A DNA stretch of 64,000 nucleotides from Streptomyces asiaticus (GTDB lineage: Bacteria > Actinomycetota > Actinomycetes > Streptomycetales > Streptomycetaceae): positions 5,828,001-5,892,000 of the forward strand of contig NZ_JAGSHX010000006.1 of NCBI RefSeq assembly GCF_018138715.1. The letters are read 5' to 3'. This document shows, in pieces, positions 1 through 8,213 of this stretch (the stretch's first letter is position 1; each line of letters opens with the position of its first letter). The translations under genes and the position numbers were made by a program. Below the pieces are notes generated by a model. It ran no database searches and was not told the origin of the DNA. It saw only the letters and a program-made list of their open reading frames with translations.

Positions 1-1
1 C

Positions 2-811
2 AACGCCGGGCATCCGCCCCCCGTCCTCGTGGAGCCGGGCGAGGACGCCCTGCTGATGGAGGTCCCGCCCGGATTGCCGCTCGGCGTGGGCGGCGAGCCG
101 TTCGAGGAGATCGAGGTCGAGCTACCCGACGGCGCGCTGCTGGCCCTCTACACCGACGGTCTGGTCGAGTCCCGCGACCACACCCTCGACGAGGGGCTCC
201 ACGCCCTGCGCGCGGCCCTCAACACCCCGGACGGCGCCGACGGCGGGAACGCCGCGGCCGGATCGGCCGGATCGGCCGGATCGGCCGGATCCCTCGAGGA
301 CGTCTGCGACCACGTCCTGAGCACCCTCGACACCCACCACGGCGAGGACGACATCGCCCTGCTGATGGCCCGGGTGCAGGGTCTGTCGGCCGAGTCGGTC
401 GGCGACTGGCGCCTCCCCAGCGCCCCGCAGTCCGTGGGCCGGGCCCGCGAACTGGCCCGGGAGCAGCTGGAGTCCTGGGGCCTGGACGAGCTGGTGGACA
501 CCACCGAGCTGCTGGTCAGTGAGCTGGTGACCAATGCCCTGCGGTACGGCGAGGGCGAGATCCGGCTACGGCTGCTGCTGGACCGCACGCTGGTGTGCGA
601 GGTCTGGGACGGCGGTCTGGTGCAGCCCCGGCGGCGGCGCGCCCGGGACACGGACGAGGGTGGGCGCGGGCTCCAGTTGGTCGGGCTGCTCAGTGCGGGC
701 TGGGGCAGCCGCAGGACCCCGCTCGGCAAGACCGTCTGGTTCGAGCTGGCCCTTCCGGACGGCCAGGCCTCGGGGCCGGACTCGGTGGAGGCGCTGCTCA
801 GCCTGTGGTGA
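2..811 (+). CDS. SpoIIE-family PP2C phosphatase with C-terminal histidine-kinase-like ATPase domain (5' partial)
   Basis: The gene starts upstream of the window; the open frame is already coding at base 2 (NAGHPPPVLVEPG), so the GTG at 29 is internal. The first ~120 residues are the end of a PP2C/SpoIIE phosphatase domain, with the typical NAGHPPP and LLALYTDGLVESRD motifs. The last ~130 residues form a HATPase_c_2 (anti-sigma/RsbW-like) domain with an N-box (ELVTNALRYG), VWDGG and the G-rich GGRGLQLVG motif. Known Streptomyces proteins of this type combine a sensor, a phosphatase acting on anti-anti-sigma factors and a kinase-like domain; any sensor domain would lie outside the window. The linker contains a Gly-Ser-Ala repeat encoded by a 9-bp tandem repeat. 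The substrate is not evident. Confidence 0.9.
   Translation, partial: NAGHPPPVLVEPGEDALLMEVPPGLPLGVGGEPFEEIEVELPDGALLALYTDGLVESRDHTLDEGLHALRAALNTPDGADGGNAAAGSAGSAGSAGSLEDVCDHVLSTLDTHHGEDDIALLMARVQGLSAESVGDWRLPSAPQSVGRARELAREQLESWGLDELVDTTELLVSELVTNALRYGEGEIRLRLLLDRTLVCEVWDGGLVQPRRRRARDTDEGGRGLQLVGLLSAGWGSRRTPLGKTVWFELALPDGQASGPDSVEALLSLW
257..292 (+). repeat. 9-bp tandem repeat inside the phosphatase gene
   Basis: Four in-frame copies of a gatcggccg-type unit encode the GSAGSAGSAGS linker between the phosphatase and ATPase domains. The copy number may vary without breaking the frame. Confidence 0.8.
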
Positions 812-830
812 CGGGTCGCGGCCGGTTACG

Positions 831-898
831 GCAGTGGGCCCCCGCCGGCAGTGGGCCCCCGCCGGCAGTGGGCCCCCGCCGGCAGTGGGCCCCCGCCG
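831..898. repeat. 17-bp tandem repeat, four copies
   Basis: The unit gcagtgggcccccgccg starts at 831, 848, 865 and 882, just downstream of the phosphatase stop codon. A degenerate continuation (ggtggtgggccca) follows. No coding potential is apparent. Confidence 0.85.
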
Positions 899-970
899 GT
901 GGTGGGCCCACCGGTGGTGGCGGGCCCGTGACACGATCCGCGGGGAGCGCTGCTGCTCCCGGCGGATCTT

Positions 971-1339
971 TCCCCACCCCGCCCCTTCCCGAACTGGGGC
1001 TCCGCCCCAGACCCCGCTCCTCAAGCGCCGGAGGGGCTGGATGGCGGGGCTTCGCCCCAGGCCCCGCTGCTCAAGCGCCGGAGGGGCTGGATGGCGGGGC
1101 TTCGCCCCAGGCCCCGCTGCTCAAGCGCCGGAGGGGCTGGATGGCGGGGCTTCGCCCCTGACCCCGCTGCTCAAGCGCCGGAGGGGCTGGATGGCGGGGC
1201 TTCGCCCCAGGCCCCGCTGCTCAAGCTTCCCCAGCTACCGCTGGGAGGTGCCCCCTGGAGGGGCTGGAAGGTGGGGCTTCGCCCCTGACCTCCGGGGTCT
1301 GGGGCGGAGCCCCGGTTTCGGGAAGGGGCGGGGTGGGGA
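971..1339. repeat. 46-bp inverted repeat enclosing 50-bp tandem repeats (composite intergenic element)
   Basis: The 545-base gap between the phosphatase gene and sdhB is filled by repeats. Two arms, 971-1016 and 1293-1339, are inverted copies of one another and differ by only one indel and one mismatch. Each contains the ccgccccttcccgaa and ggggctccgccccag blocks. Between them a 50-bp unit with the core caagcgccggaggggctgga recurs at exactly 50-bp spacing (gaggggctgg at 1031, 1081, 1131, 1181). Similar inverted elements occur at 7.82-7.99, 36.57-36.65 and 62.14-62.31 kb. The arms could also terminate transcription of the two convergent genes. Confidence 0.85.
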
Positions 1340-1356
1340 GCAGCCCGCCGCAGGCG

Positions 1357-2127
1357 TCACTCCCCCCGGCGCCGGATCTTGTTGCCGAGCCAGACCAGCG
1401 GATCGTACTTACGGTCCGCCGCCCGCTCCTTCAGCGGGATCAGCGCATTGTCGGTGATCTTGATCTGCTCGGGGCAGACCTCCGTACAGCACTTGGTGAT
1501 GTTGCAGTAGCCCAGCCCGTGCTCCTCCTGGGCGGTGCTCTTGCGGTCAAGACCGGTCTCGGCCGCCGCGTCCAGCGGATGCATGTCCAGCTCCGCGACC
1601 CGCATCAGGAACCGCGGCCCGGCGAACGCCTCCTTGTTCTCCTCGAAGTCCCGCACCACATGGCAGGTGTCCTGGCACAGGAAGCACTCGATGCACTTGC
1701 GGAACTCCTGGGACCGGCCCACGTCCTCCTGCCACATCCGGTACTCGCCCGGACCCAGCCCCTTCGGGGGCACGAAGGACGGCACCTCACGGGCCTTGGC
1801 GTAGTTGAACGACACATCCGTCACCAGGTCCCGCACCACCGGGAAGGCCCGCAGCGGGGTGATGGTGATCGTCTCGTTCCGTTCGAACACCGACATCCGG
1901 GTCATGCACAGCAGCCGGGGCCGGCCGTTGACCTCGGCGCTGCACGAACCGCATTTGCCCGCCTTGCAGTTCCAGCGGACCGCCAGGTCGGGGGCCTGGG
2001 TGGCTTGCAGCCGGTGGACGATGTCGAGCACGACCTCGCCGTCGTTGACCTCGACGTGGAAGTCCTTCAGACCGCCGCCGTCCTGGTCGCCCCGCCACAC
2101 CCGGAAGTGGGCCTCGTACGCACTCAC
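1357..2127 (-). CDS. sdhB: Succinate dehydrogenase/fumarate reductase iron-sulfur subunit
   Basis: This is the electron-transfer subunit between the flavoprotein and the membrane anchor at the cytoplasmic face of the membrane. The 256-residue protein has the ferredoxin-type [2Fe-2S] ligands (CKAGKCGSC with a later C), then two cysteine clusters for the [4Fe-4S] and [3Fe-4S] centres (CIECFLCQDTC and CNITKCCTEVCPE). Length fits the family. Its ATG overlaps the 3' end of sdhA by 4 bp, so the two are translationally coupled. Gene order and the style of the anchor resemble the mycobacterial Sdh1 type (Rv0247c-Rv0249c), which is an inference from memory. It is last in the operon; repeats follow its stop codon. 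Confidence 0.95.
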   Translation of the reverse strand: MSAYEAHFRVWRGDQDGGGLKDFHVEVNDGEVVLDIVHRLQATQAPDLAVRWNCKAGKCGSCSAEVNGRPRLLCMTRMSVFERNETITITPLRAFPVVRDLVTDVSFNYAKAREVPSFVPPKGLGPGEYRMWQEDVGRSQEFRKCIECFLCQDTCHVVRDFEENKEAFAGPRFLMRVAELDMHPLDAAAETGLDRKSTAQEEHGLGYCNITKCCTEVCPEQIKITDNALIPLKERAADRKYDPLVWLGNKIRRRGE

Positions 2128-4079
2128 TGGGTCAGCTCCTCGTCCGTCAGGTACTTCACCAGCTCGTCCTTCTCGAACAGGTTCAGCAGGTCGGGCCGGA
2201 TGGGCGGCATCTCACGCCGCTCGAGCCGGATCTGGCCGTGCCCGGTGTCGGGGGCCGCAAGACCGCCCGAGGGGTCGGAGAGCCGGCAGACCAGATTGAG
2301 CCGCCGCCATTCGCGGTCCATCTCCGGGCAGTCGTCGCGGGTGTGCCCGCCGCGGCTCTCGGTCCGCTCCAGCGCGGCGCGCGCCACGCACTCGCTGACC
2401 AGCAGCATGTTCCGCAGATCGATCGCCAGGTGCCAGCCGGGGTTGAACTGCCGGTGGCCCTCGACCCCGGCGCGGCGCGCCCGGATCCGCAGACTGGCCA
2501 GCCGGTGCAGCGCCTCCTCCATCTCCTCGGCCTTGCGGATGATTCCCACCAGGTCGTTCATCGACTGCTGGAGCTCCTGGTGGAGGGTGTACGGGTTCTC
2601 CGGCGGCCCGGCCGGGCCCGCGGTCTCGTCCGGCTCACCGGCCTCGGCGCTGAACGGGCGCAGCGCCTCGGCCGCCGCCAGGTCCAGCTGCGCCTCGTCC
2701 GGCACCGGACGGGTGCCCGAGTCCGCGATCTCCTGGGCGTAGCGGGCCGCGTGGAGCCCGGCGCGGCGCCCGAAGACCAGTAGGTCGGAGAGGGAGTTGC
2801 CGCCGAGCCGGTTGGAGCCGTGCATTCCGCCCGCGACCTCGCCCGCGGCGAAGAGACCGGGCACGCCGGTGGCGGCCGCGGTGTCCGGGTCGACGTCCAC
2901 CCCGCCCATCACGTAGTGACAGGTGGGGCCCACCTCCATGGGCTCGGCGGTGATGTCGACGTCCGCGAGCTCCTTGAACTGGTGGTGCATCGAGGGCAGC
3001 CGCCGCTTGATGACCTCGGGGGGCATCCGGGTGGAGACGTCGAGGAAGACCCCGCCGTGCGGGGAGCCCCGGCCCGCCTTCACCTCGGCGTTGATGGCGC
3101 GGGCCACCTCGTCGCGGGGGAGCAGCTCGGGCGGGCGGCGGTTGTGGTCCGGGTCCTCGTACCAGCGGTCGGCCTCGTCCTCGGACTGGGCGTACTTCTC
3201 CTTGAAGACGTCCGGGATGTAGTCGAACATGAACCGCTTGCCCTCGCTGTTGCGCAGCACCCCGCCGTCGCCGCGCACCGACTCGGTGACCAGGATCCCC
3301 TTCACCGAGGGCGGCCAGACCATACCGGTCGGGTGGAACTGCACGAACTCCATGTTGATCAGCGGGGCGCCCGCGAGCAGCGCCAGCGAGTGGCCGTCGC
3401 CGGTGTACTCCCAGGAGTTGGAGGTCACCTTGAAGGACTTGCCGATACCGCCGGTGGCCAGCACCACGGCCGGGGCCTCCAGGGCGAAGAATCGGCCCGA
3501 TTCGCGCTCGTAGCCGAAGACCCCGGCGACCCGGTCGCCGTCCTTGACGATCCGGGTGACCGTGCACTCCTGGAAGATCTTCAGCCGGGACTCGTAGTCG
3601 CCGGTGGCGGCCTTGTCCTCCTGCTGGAGGGAGACGATCTTCTGCTGGAGGGTGCGGATCAGCTCCAGGCCGGTGCGGTCCCCGACATGGGCGAGGCGGG
3701 GGTACTCATGGCCGCCGAAGTTCCGCTGGGAGATCTTGCCCTCCGGGGTGCGGTCGAAGAGCGCGCCCCAGGTCTCCAGCTCCCAGACCCGATCCGGGGC
3801 CTCCTGGGCGTGCAGCTCGGCCATCCGCCAGTGGTTGAGGAACTTGCCCCCGCGCATGGTGTCGCGGAAGTGCACCTGCCAGTTGTCGCGCTCGTTGACG
3901 TTGCCCATGCTGGCGGCGATGCCGCCCTCGGCCATCACCGTATGGGCCTTGCCGAACAGCGACTTGCAGATGACGGCGCAGCGCATGCCCTGCTCGCGGG
4001 CCTCGATCGCGGCACGCAGCCCGGCGCCGCCCGCGCCGATCACGACCACGTCCCACGCCTGCCGCTCGACTTGCGTCAT
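2124..4079 (-). CDS. sdhA: Succinate dehydrogenase/fumarate reductase flavoprotein subunit
   Basis: The catalytic FAD subunit oxidises succinate to fumarate or does the reverse. The 651-residue protein opens with a dinucleotide-binding fold (VVVIGAGGAGLRAAIEA). It carries the HTVMAEGGIAASMGN segment with the His expected to bind FAD covalently, the substrate-loop region (QFHPTGM), and the C-terminal FAD motif (GSNRLGGNSLSDLLVFG). I place the start at the ATG at 4079, preceded by GGAGAGGT, rather than 66 bases earlier, because the upstream gene ends at 4096. This leaves a 16-base gap to the membrane-anchor gene and a 4-base overlap with sdhB, all one operon. Confidence 0.95.
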   Translation of the reverse strand: MTQVERQAWDVVVIGAGGAGLRAAIEAREQGMRCAVICKSLFGKAHTVMAEGGIAASMGNVNERDNWQVHFRDTMRGGKFLNHWRMAELHAQEAPDRVWELETWGALFDRTPEGKISQRNFGGHEYPRLAHVGDRTGLELIRTLQQKIVSLQQEDKAATGDYESRLKIFQECTVTRIVKDGDRVAGVFGYERESGRFFALEAPAVVLATGGIGKSFKVTSNSWEYTGDGHSLALLAGAPLINMEFVQFHPTGMVWPPSVKGILVTESVRGDGGVLRNSEGKRFMFDYIPDVFKEKYAQSEDEADRWYEDPDHNRRPPELLPRDEVARAINAEVKAGRGSPHGGVFLDVSTRMPPEVIKRRLPSMHHQFKELADVDITAEPMEVGPTCHYVMGGVDVDPDTAAATGVPGLFAAGEVAGGMHGSNRLGGNSLSDLLVFGRRAGLHAARYAQEIADSGTRPVPDEAQLDLAAAEALRPFSAEAGEPDETAGPAGPPENPYTLHQELQQSMNDLVGIIRKAEEMEEALHRLASLRIRARRAGVEGHRQFNPGWHLAIDLRNMLLVSECVARAALERTESRGGHTRDDCPEMDREWRRLNLVCRLSDPSGGLAAPDTGHGQIRLERREMPPIRPDLLNLFEKDELVKYLTDEELTQ

Positions 4080-4095
4080 CGGATGAGCACCTCTC

Positions 4096-4947
4096 CTAGA
4101 AAAAGCGGGGATCGTCGAAGGCGCCGCTCGCCACCAGATAGACATAGAAGTCCGCGACGGCGACGCTGATGAGAGAGGCCCAGGCCAGCTGCATATGGCG
4201 TGCGTTGAGCCCGCTCACCCAGCCCCAGAGCCGATAGCGCACCGGATGCCGGGAGAAGTGCTTCAGCCGGCCGCCGACGATATGGCGGCAGGAGTGGCAG
4301 GAGAGGGTGTACGCCCAGATCAGCACGATATTGGCGAGCAGCACCAGGGTGCCCAGGCCCATATGGCCCCAGCGGCCGTGCTCGTCCCGGAAGCCGAGCA
4401 CGGTGTCATAGGTGAGGATCCCCGCGACGATCACCGCGAAGTAGAAGAAGTAGCGGTGGATGTTCTGAAGGATCAGCGGGAAGCGGGTCTCGCCGGTGTA
4501 CTTGGCGCGCGGCTCGGCGACCGCGCAGGCGGGCGGCGAGGCCCAGAAGCCCCGGTAATACGCCTTGCGGTAGTAGTAGCAGGTGAGCCGGAACCCGAGC
4601 GGGAAGATCAGGATCAGCAGCGCCGGGGACAGGCCCCACCACGCGCCGAAGATCTCCCAGTTGGCGCCGCCCTTCATGGGCACGCAGTTCTGGGCGACGC
4701 AGGGCGAGTAGAAGGGGGAGACGTACGGCTCGGCGTAGTAGTCGTCCCCCGCGAAGGCCCGCCAGGTCGAGTAGACGATGAACGCGAACAGTCCGGCGGC
4801 GGTGATGGCGGGGGAGAGCCACCAGCGGTCGCTGCGCAGATGGCGGCCGGGGATGGCGGCGCGCGAGGCGCTGTGCACGCCGTGCGGGGCCGTTCCGGAG
4901 CCTGCGGGTGCGGACGTGGTGGCTTGGGGGTCGGTGCCTGTGGCCAA
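4096..4947 (-). CDS. Succinate dehydrogenase membrane anchor (cytochrome b-type) subunit
   Basis: First gene of the sdh operon. The 283-residue protein has an Ala/Thr-rich N-terminal tail of about 40 residues and then roughly five hydrophobic segments (for example SPAITAAGLFAFIVYSTW, LLILIFPLGF, YFFYFAVIVAGI, LGTLVLLANIVLIWAYTL, and a final helix near the C-terminus). Conserved-looking His residues sit at helix ends (NIHRYFF, CHSCRHIVGG, NARHMQLAW) and are candidate haem ligands. It resembles the single large anchor of Sdh1-type enzymes rather than paired SdhC/SdhD. Identification rests on hydrophobicity and its place next to sdhAB. ATG start; downstream sdhA begins 16 bases after its stop. 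Confidence 0.85.
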   Translation of the reverse strand: MATGTDPQATTSAPAGSGTAPHGVHSASRAAIPGRHLRSDRWWLSPAITAAGLFAFIVYSTWRAFAGDDYYAEPYVSPFYSPCVAQNCVPMKGGANWEIFGAWWGLSPALLILIFPLGFRLTCYYYRKAYYRGFWASPPACAVAEPRAKYTGETRFPLILQNIHRYFFYFAVIVAGILTYDTVLGFRDEHGRWGHMGLGTLVLLANIVLIWAYTLSCHSCRHIVGGRLKHFSRHPVRYRLWGWVSGLNARHMQLAWASLISVAVADFYVYLVASGAFDDPRFF

Positions 4948-5022
4948 GGGGAACTCCGCGGTGGAGTGGTATGGGGGGACGGTGGGGATGCGCCCCGTGA
5001 CGGGAGGCGCTCCGGCCCGTCC

Positions 5023-5307
5023 CTAGGGCGCGTGGCGATCTCGTGCGCCGAGGCCCTCGTCGTCGACGTCCGACCACAGCGCACTGTCGTACGGGGCGTC
5101 GGGGACCGGAACCATCTCGGGGCGTGATCGCTCCACGGGAGCCGTCTCGCGCAGCAGGGCGAGGCTCTCGCGCAGGTGGTCCGCGTCGGTGCGGACCCGG
5201 CGTATCTCCAGCCCGCCGGCGCCCACCCGCTGCTCCAGCCGGGAGACGGAACGGACCAGGTCATCGAGACAGCGCTGGACGGCCGTCAAGTCGTCGTTCA
5301 AGGACAT
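5023..5307 (-). CDS. Small conserved coiled-coil protein, function unknown
   Basis: A 94-residue acidic, hydrophilic protein. Residues ~1-55 show heptad-like spacing of Leu/Val (LNDDLTAVQRCLDDLVRSVSRLEQRV, written in part) and would form a coiled coil; the tail is Pro/Asp-rich. No membrane segment or catalytic motif is present. It sits 75 bases upstream of the sdh operon on the same strand and may be co-transcribed. The frame has strong third-position GC bias, which supports it being real. I do not recognise a named domain. Confidence 0.65.
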   Translation of the reverse strand: MSLNDDLTAVQRCLDDLVRSVSRLEQRVGAGGLEIRRVRTDADHLRESLALLRETAPVERSRPEMVPVPDAPYDSALWSDVDDEGLGARDRHAP

Positions 5308-5548
5308 GACTTGCCCTCACTTCCGCGGTTGCGGTTGGCGACGCTCATGCGACAGCGAGTGTTACGCGCCACGGTCCTGGTTGTGAAGGGATCTGTCGGG
5401 ATTGGCGCCGTCACCGGCGGGATTCCGCCGCCGCGCGCCGGAGTGCGCGCCCGCCGCATTGATCCGGGCGGGTGATCCTTTCCCCTCATGGCCGTCTCCA
5501 TGGCCCTCTCGGCGTGCTGTCCCATGAACCGTCGCTTTGAGTGAGGAG

Positions 5549-5588
5549 TATATGCGATCAGCGTCACACTATGCCAAATGCGCATATA
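5549..5588. promoter_or_regulatory. Inverted repeat TATATGCG-N24-CGCATATA upstream of the lipoprotein gene
   Basis: Two perfect 8-bp arms (5549-5556 and 5581-5588) flank a 24-base AT-richer spacer immediately before the lipoprotein start at 5615. This is the only substantial feature I see in the 307-base gap between 5308 and 5614, which is more AT-rich here than the surroundings. It may be an operator or overlap a promoter; no binding protein is identifiable. Confidence 0.45.
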
Positions 5589-5614
5589 TCCGTCACCCTG
5601 CGGAGGTACGAGCC

Positions 5615-7783
5615 ATGCCGATCACCAGGAGCCGCCGCACCATGCTGCTCGCCGCGGGAGTGATGCTGCCGCTGCCCGTACTGACCGGTTGCAGTTCGGA
5701 CGACGACGGCCCGCCGCCGCGCGCCGCCTGGGACATCGCCTCCGCACCCCGCTCCGGGACCGCCGGCACCGGCACCCTGCGCTGGGCCCTGGACGCCACG
5801 CCCACCACGCTCAACGCCTTCCAGAAGACCGCGGACACGGGAACCCAGCGGATCGCGGGCGCCGTGCTGCCCTCCCTCTACACCCTCGACGCCCGCGGCC
5901 GCCCCCAGCGCAACGGCGACTATCTGACGTCCGCCGACGTCACCTCGACCGATCCCAAGCAGGTCGTGGTCTTCAAGCTCAACCCCAAGGCGGTGTGGAG
6001 CGACGGGCGCCCGATCGGCGCGGAGGACTTCCAGGCCCAGTGGAAGGCGCTGCGCGGCACCGACGACACGTACGGGACGGCGCGCAACGACGGATACGAC
6101 CGGATCGCCAAGGTCGAACCGGGGGACAAGGAGCACGAGGTCAAGGTCACCTTCGCCAAGCCGTACACCGATTGGCGCTCGCTGTTCACGCCGCTGTACC
6201 CGAAGAGCGTGATGGGCAACCCGGCGGTCTTCACGGCGGCGGCGAGCAAGGGGCTCGCGGTCGGCGCCGGGCCCTTCATGGTCCGCGAGGTCACGGACTC
6301 CGAGGTCACCCTCGTCCGCAACCCCCGCTGGTGGGGCGACCGGGCGCGGCTGAGCCGGATGGTCTTCGAGGCGGTCCCGGCCGAGAAGCGGGCCGAGGCG
6401 CTGATCGCCGGGCGGCTGGACCTGGCCGAGGTGGACCGGACCACCGCCCGGCGCATCCAGGCCACCGCCCCGGGCAAGCAGGCCGCGGGCGCCGGGCGGG
6501 GCTCCTCCTCCGCCTCGGGCAAGGCGGGTGCGCCGGAGGCGTCCACCGGCGGCCGGGAGGCGTCCGCTGGTGGCCGGGAGGCGGCGGAGACGACGCGTAC
6601 GGGGGCGGGGCCCACCGGGAACGGGGCGGCGCGGGAGGAGGCGGAAGCCCGGGCAGGGGCCACCGGCGACACCGACAAGAACCGGGCGCGGACCCGGGCG
6701 CTGAGCAGGTTCACCCTGCGCAAGGCCCTGGACCCCGGCTACACCCAGCTCGCCCTGAACGGCACCAAGGGCCCGCTCGCCGATGAGCGGGTGCGCCGCG
6801 CGGTGGCCCGCGCGATCGACCGGAAGGCCCTGGCGAAGCTGGTGCTCAAGCCGGTGGGGTTGCCGTCCGAGCCGCTCGGCAACCATCTGCTGATGGCGGG
6901 CCAGCCGGGCTACAAGGACCACAGCGGCGCCCTCGGCGACCCGGACACCAACGCCGCGCAGTCGCTGCTCGCCGACGCGGGCTGGCGGGCGGGCGGCACC
7001 GGCCGGCAGAAGGCGCTGGACGGCAAGACGGACGACCGGGGCAGGAGGCAGAGCGCCCCGACCGCCACCGAGAGCCCTACGAATCCCGCCACCGAGAGCT
7101 CCACGAGTCCCGCCACCGAGGGCTCCACGAACGAGAGCTCCACGAGTCCCGCCACCGAGAGCGCCTCCGGCGCCGTGTCCTTCACTGCCTCCGGCGCCCC
7201 GCCCGCGGCCGGTGACGCCGGGCGGTCCGGACGGCTCCGGGAGACGGCGGTCGTACGGAAGAAGGGACGGCCGCTGGTGCTGCGCTTCGTCCTCCCCGAC
7301 GACCAGACGGGCGCCCGGCTGGGCACGGTCGGCGAGCGCATCGCGCGAATGCTGGAGAAGATCGGCGTACGGACCGAGATCACCAAGGTCTCCGGCGAGA
7401 GCTACTTCCGGGACCACATCGCCACCGGCGACTACGACCTGGCCCTCTACTCCTGGCCCGCCTCCGCGTACCCGGCCACCGACGCCCGCCCCATCTACGC
7501 CAAGCCGCAGCCCGCGGCCGACGGCTCCCTGGTCGTCGAGCAGAACTACACCCGGGTGGGCACCGACCAGATCGACCAGCTCTTCGACCAGGCGCTCTCC
7601 GAGCTGGACGACGGCGCCTCGCGCTCGCTGGTCAGCCGGGCGGATGCGCGGATCTGGGCGGCGGCCGGATCGATTCCGCTCTATCAGCGGCCCCAGCTGG
7701 TCGCGATGCGCAAGGGTCTGGTCAACGCGGGCGCCTTCGGCTTCGCCACCCCGCGCTACCAGGACATCGGCTTCCGCCGCTAA
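5615..7783 (+). CDS. Orphan oligopeptide-type ABC transporter substrate-binding lipoprotein (SBP_bac_5) with low-complexity inserts
   Basis: A 722-residue protein starting at ATG 5615 behind a GGAGGT ribosome-binding site. A lipoprotein signal (TMLLAAGVMLPLPVLTGC, lipid Cys at residue 26) is followed by a family-5 solute-binding fold (GTLRWALDATPTTLNAF; VVFKLNPKAVWSDGRP; PLADERVRRAVARAIDR; GDYDLALYSWPAS). It is much longer than the usual ~540-600 residues because of two low-complexity inserts: a Gly/Ala/Arg/Glu-rich one at about residues 288-361, and a Ser/Thr/Pro/Glu repeat (TSPATES-like) at about 482-515 encoded by imperfect tandem DNA repeats. No permease or ATPase gene is adjacent, so it must share a transporter or act differently. 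Confidence 0.88.
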   Translation: MPITRSRRTMLLAAGVMLPLPVLTGCSSDDDGPPPRAAWDIASAPRSGTAGTGTLRWALDATPTTLNAFQKTADTGTQRIAGAVLPSLYTLDARGRPQRNGDYLTSADVTSTDPKQVVVFKLNPKAVWSDGRPIGAEDFQAQWKALRGTDDTYGTARNDGYDRIAKVEPGDKEHEVKVTFAKPYTDWRSLFTPLYPKSVMGNPAVFTAAASKGLAVGAGPFMVREVTDSEVTLVRNPRWWGDRARLSRMVFEAVPAEKRAEALIAGRLDLAEVDRTTARRIQATAPGKQAAGAGRGSSSASGKAGAPEASTGGREASAGGREAAETTRTGAGPTGNGAAREEAEARAGATGDTDKNRARTRALSRFTLRKALDPGYTQLALNGTKGPLADERVRRAVARAIDRKALAKLVLKPVGLPSEPLGNHLLMAGQPGYKDHSGALGDPDTNAAQSLLADAGWRAGGTGRQKALDGKTDDRGRRQSAPTATESPTNPATESSTSPATEGSTNESSTSPATESASGAVSFTASGAPPAAGDAGRSGRLRETAVVRKKGRPLVLRFVLPDDQTGARLGTVGERIARMLEKIGVRTEITKVSGESYFRDHIATGDYDLALYSWPASAYPATDARPIYAKPQPAADGSLVVEQNYTRVGTDQIDQLFDQALSELDDGASRSLVSRADARIWAAAGSIPLYQRPQLVAMRKGLVNAGAFGFATPRYQDIGFRR

Positions 7784-7820
7784 GGGGTGTCCACCGGTCC
7801 GCAACGCCTGCGGCGGGCTA

Positions 7821-7989
7821 CTCCCCTCCCCGCCCTTCCCCGAAACTGGGGCTCCGCCCCAGCCCCCGGCCCGGAACTCCATCCCTTCCCCCAGCATCGG
7901 TATGCGGCCCCGCCGCGTGGCAGGACGACGCCCCGGGTCCCGGGGTCCAGGGGCGGAGCCCCTGGTAGTGGGAAGGGGCGGGGAGGGGA
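7821..7989. repeat. Inverted-repeat intergenic element (ccgccc-ttcccc-gaaactgggg family)
   Basis: Within the 430-base gap between the lipoprotein gene and typA, copies at ~7821-7862 and ~7940-7989 are inverted with respect to each other and carry the same gaaactggggctccgcccc and ggggcggagcccctgg blocks as the element at 971-1339. It probably acts as a terminator for the upstream gene. The remainder of the gap up to 8213 shows only the typA leader. Confidence 0.75.
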
Positions 7990-8213
7990 AAGACCCGCCC
8001 GGAACCCTCCCCGTGGAGCCGCCGCCGAAGGCGGCTCCGGGCGGGGGACCGGCGCGGGGATGGGCCGCGAGATGGGGTGCGGGATGGGCTGCGGCATTCG
8101 TCCGCGTGCCGTCCCCGTACCATGGGGGTGAGGCCGAGGCGTGATCAGCCCGGCGGAAGGCGCGCCGCCCAAGGAGCGCGCCGCCACCCAACAACCGGGA
8201 GAAGCGCGCTTTC

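Noticed and set aside
1003..1227. Regular repeats that could be taken for a CRISPR array
   Set aside because: The 50-bp unit is fully repeated with no unique spacers, and no cas genes are present.
5298..5585. 95-codon frame upstream of the lipoprotein gene
   Set aside because: Poor codon bias, no ribosome-binding site, and it overlaps the AT-rich palindrome region.
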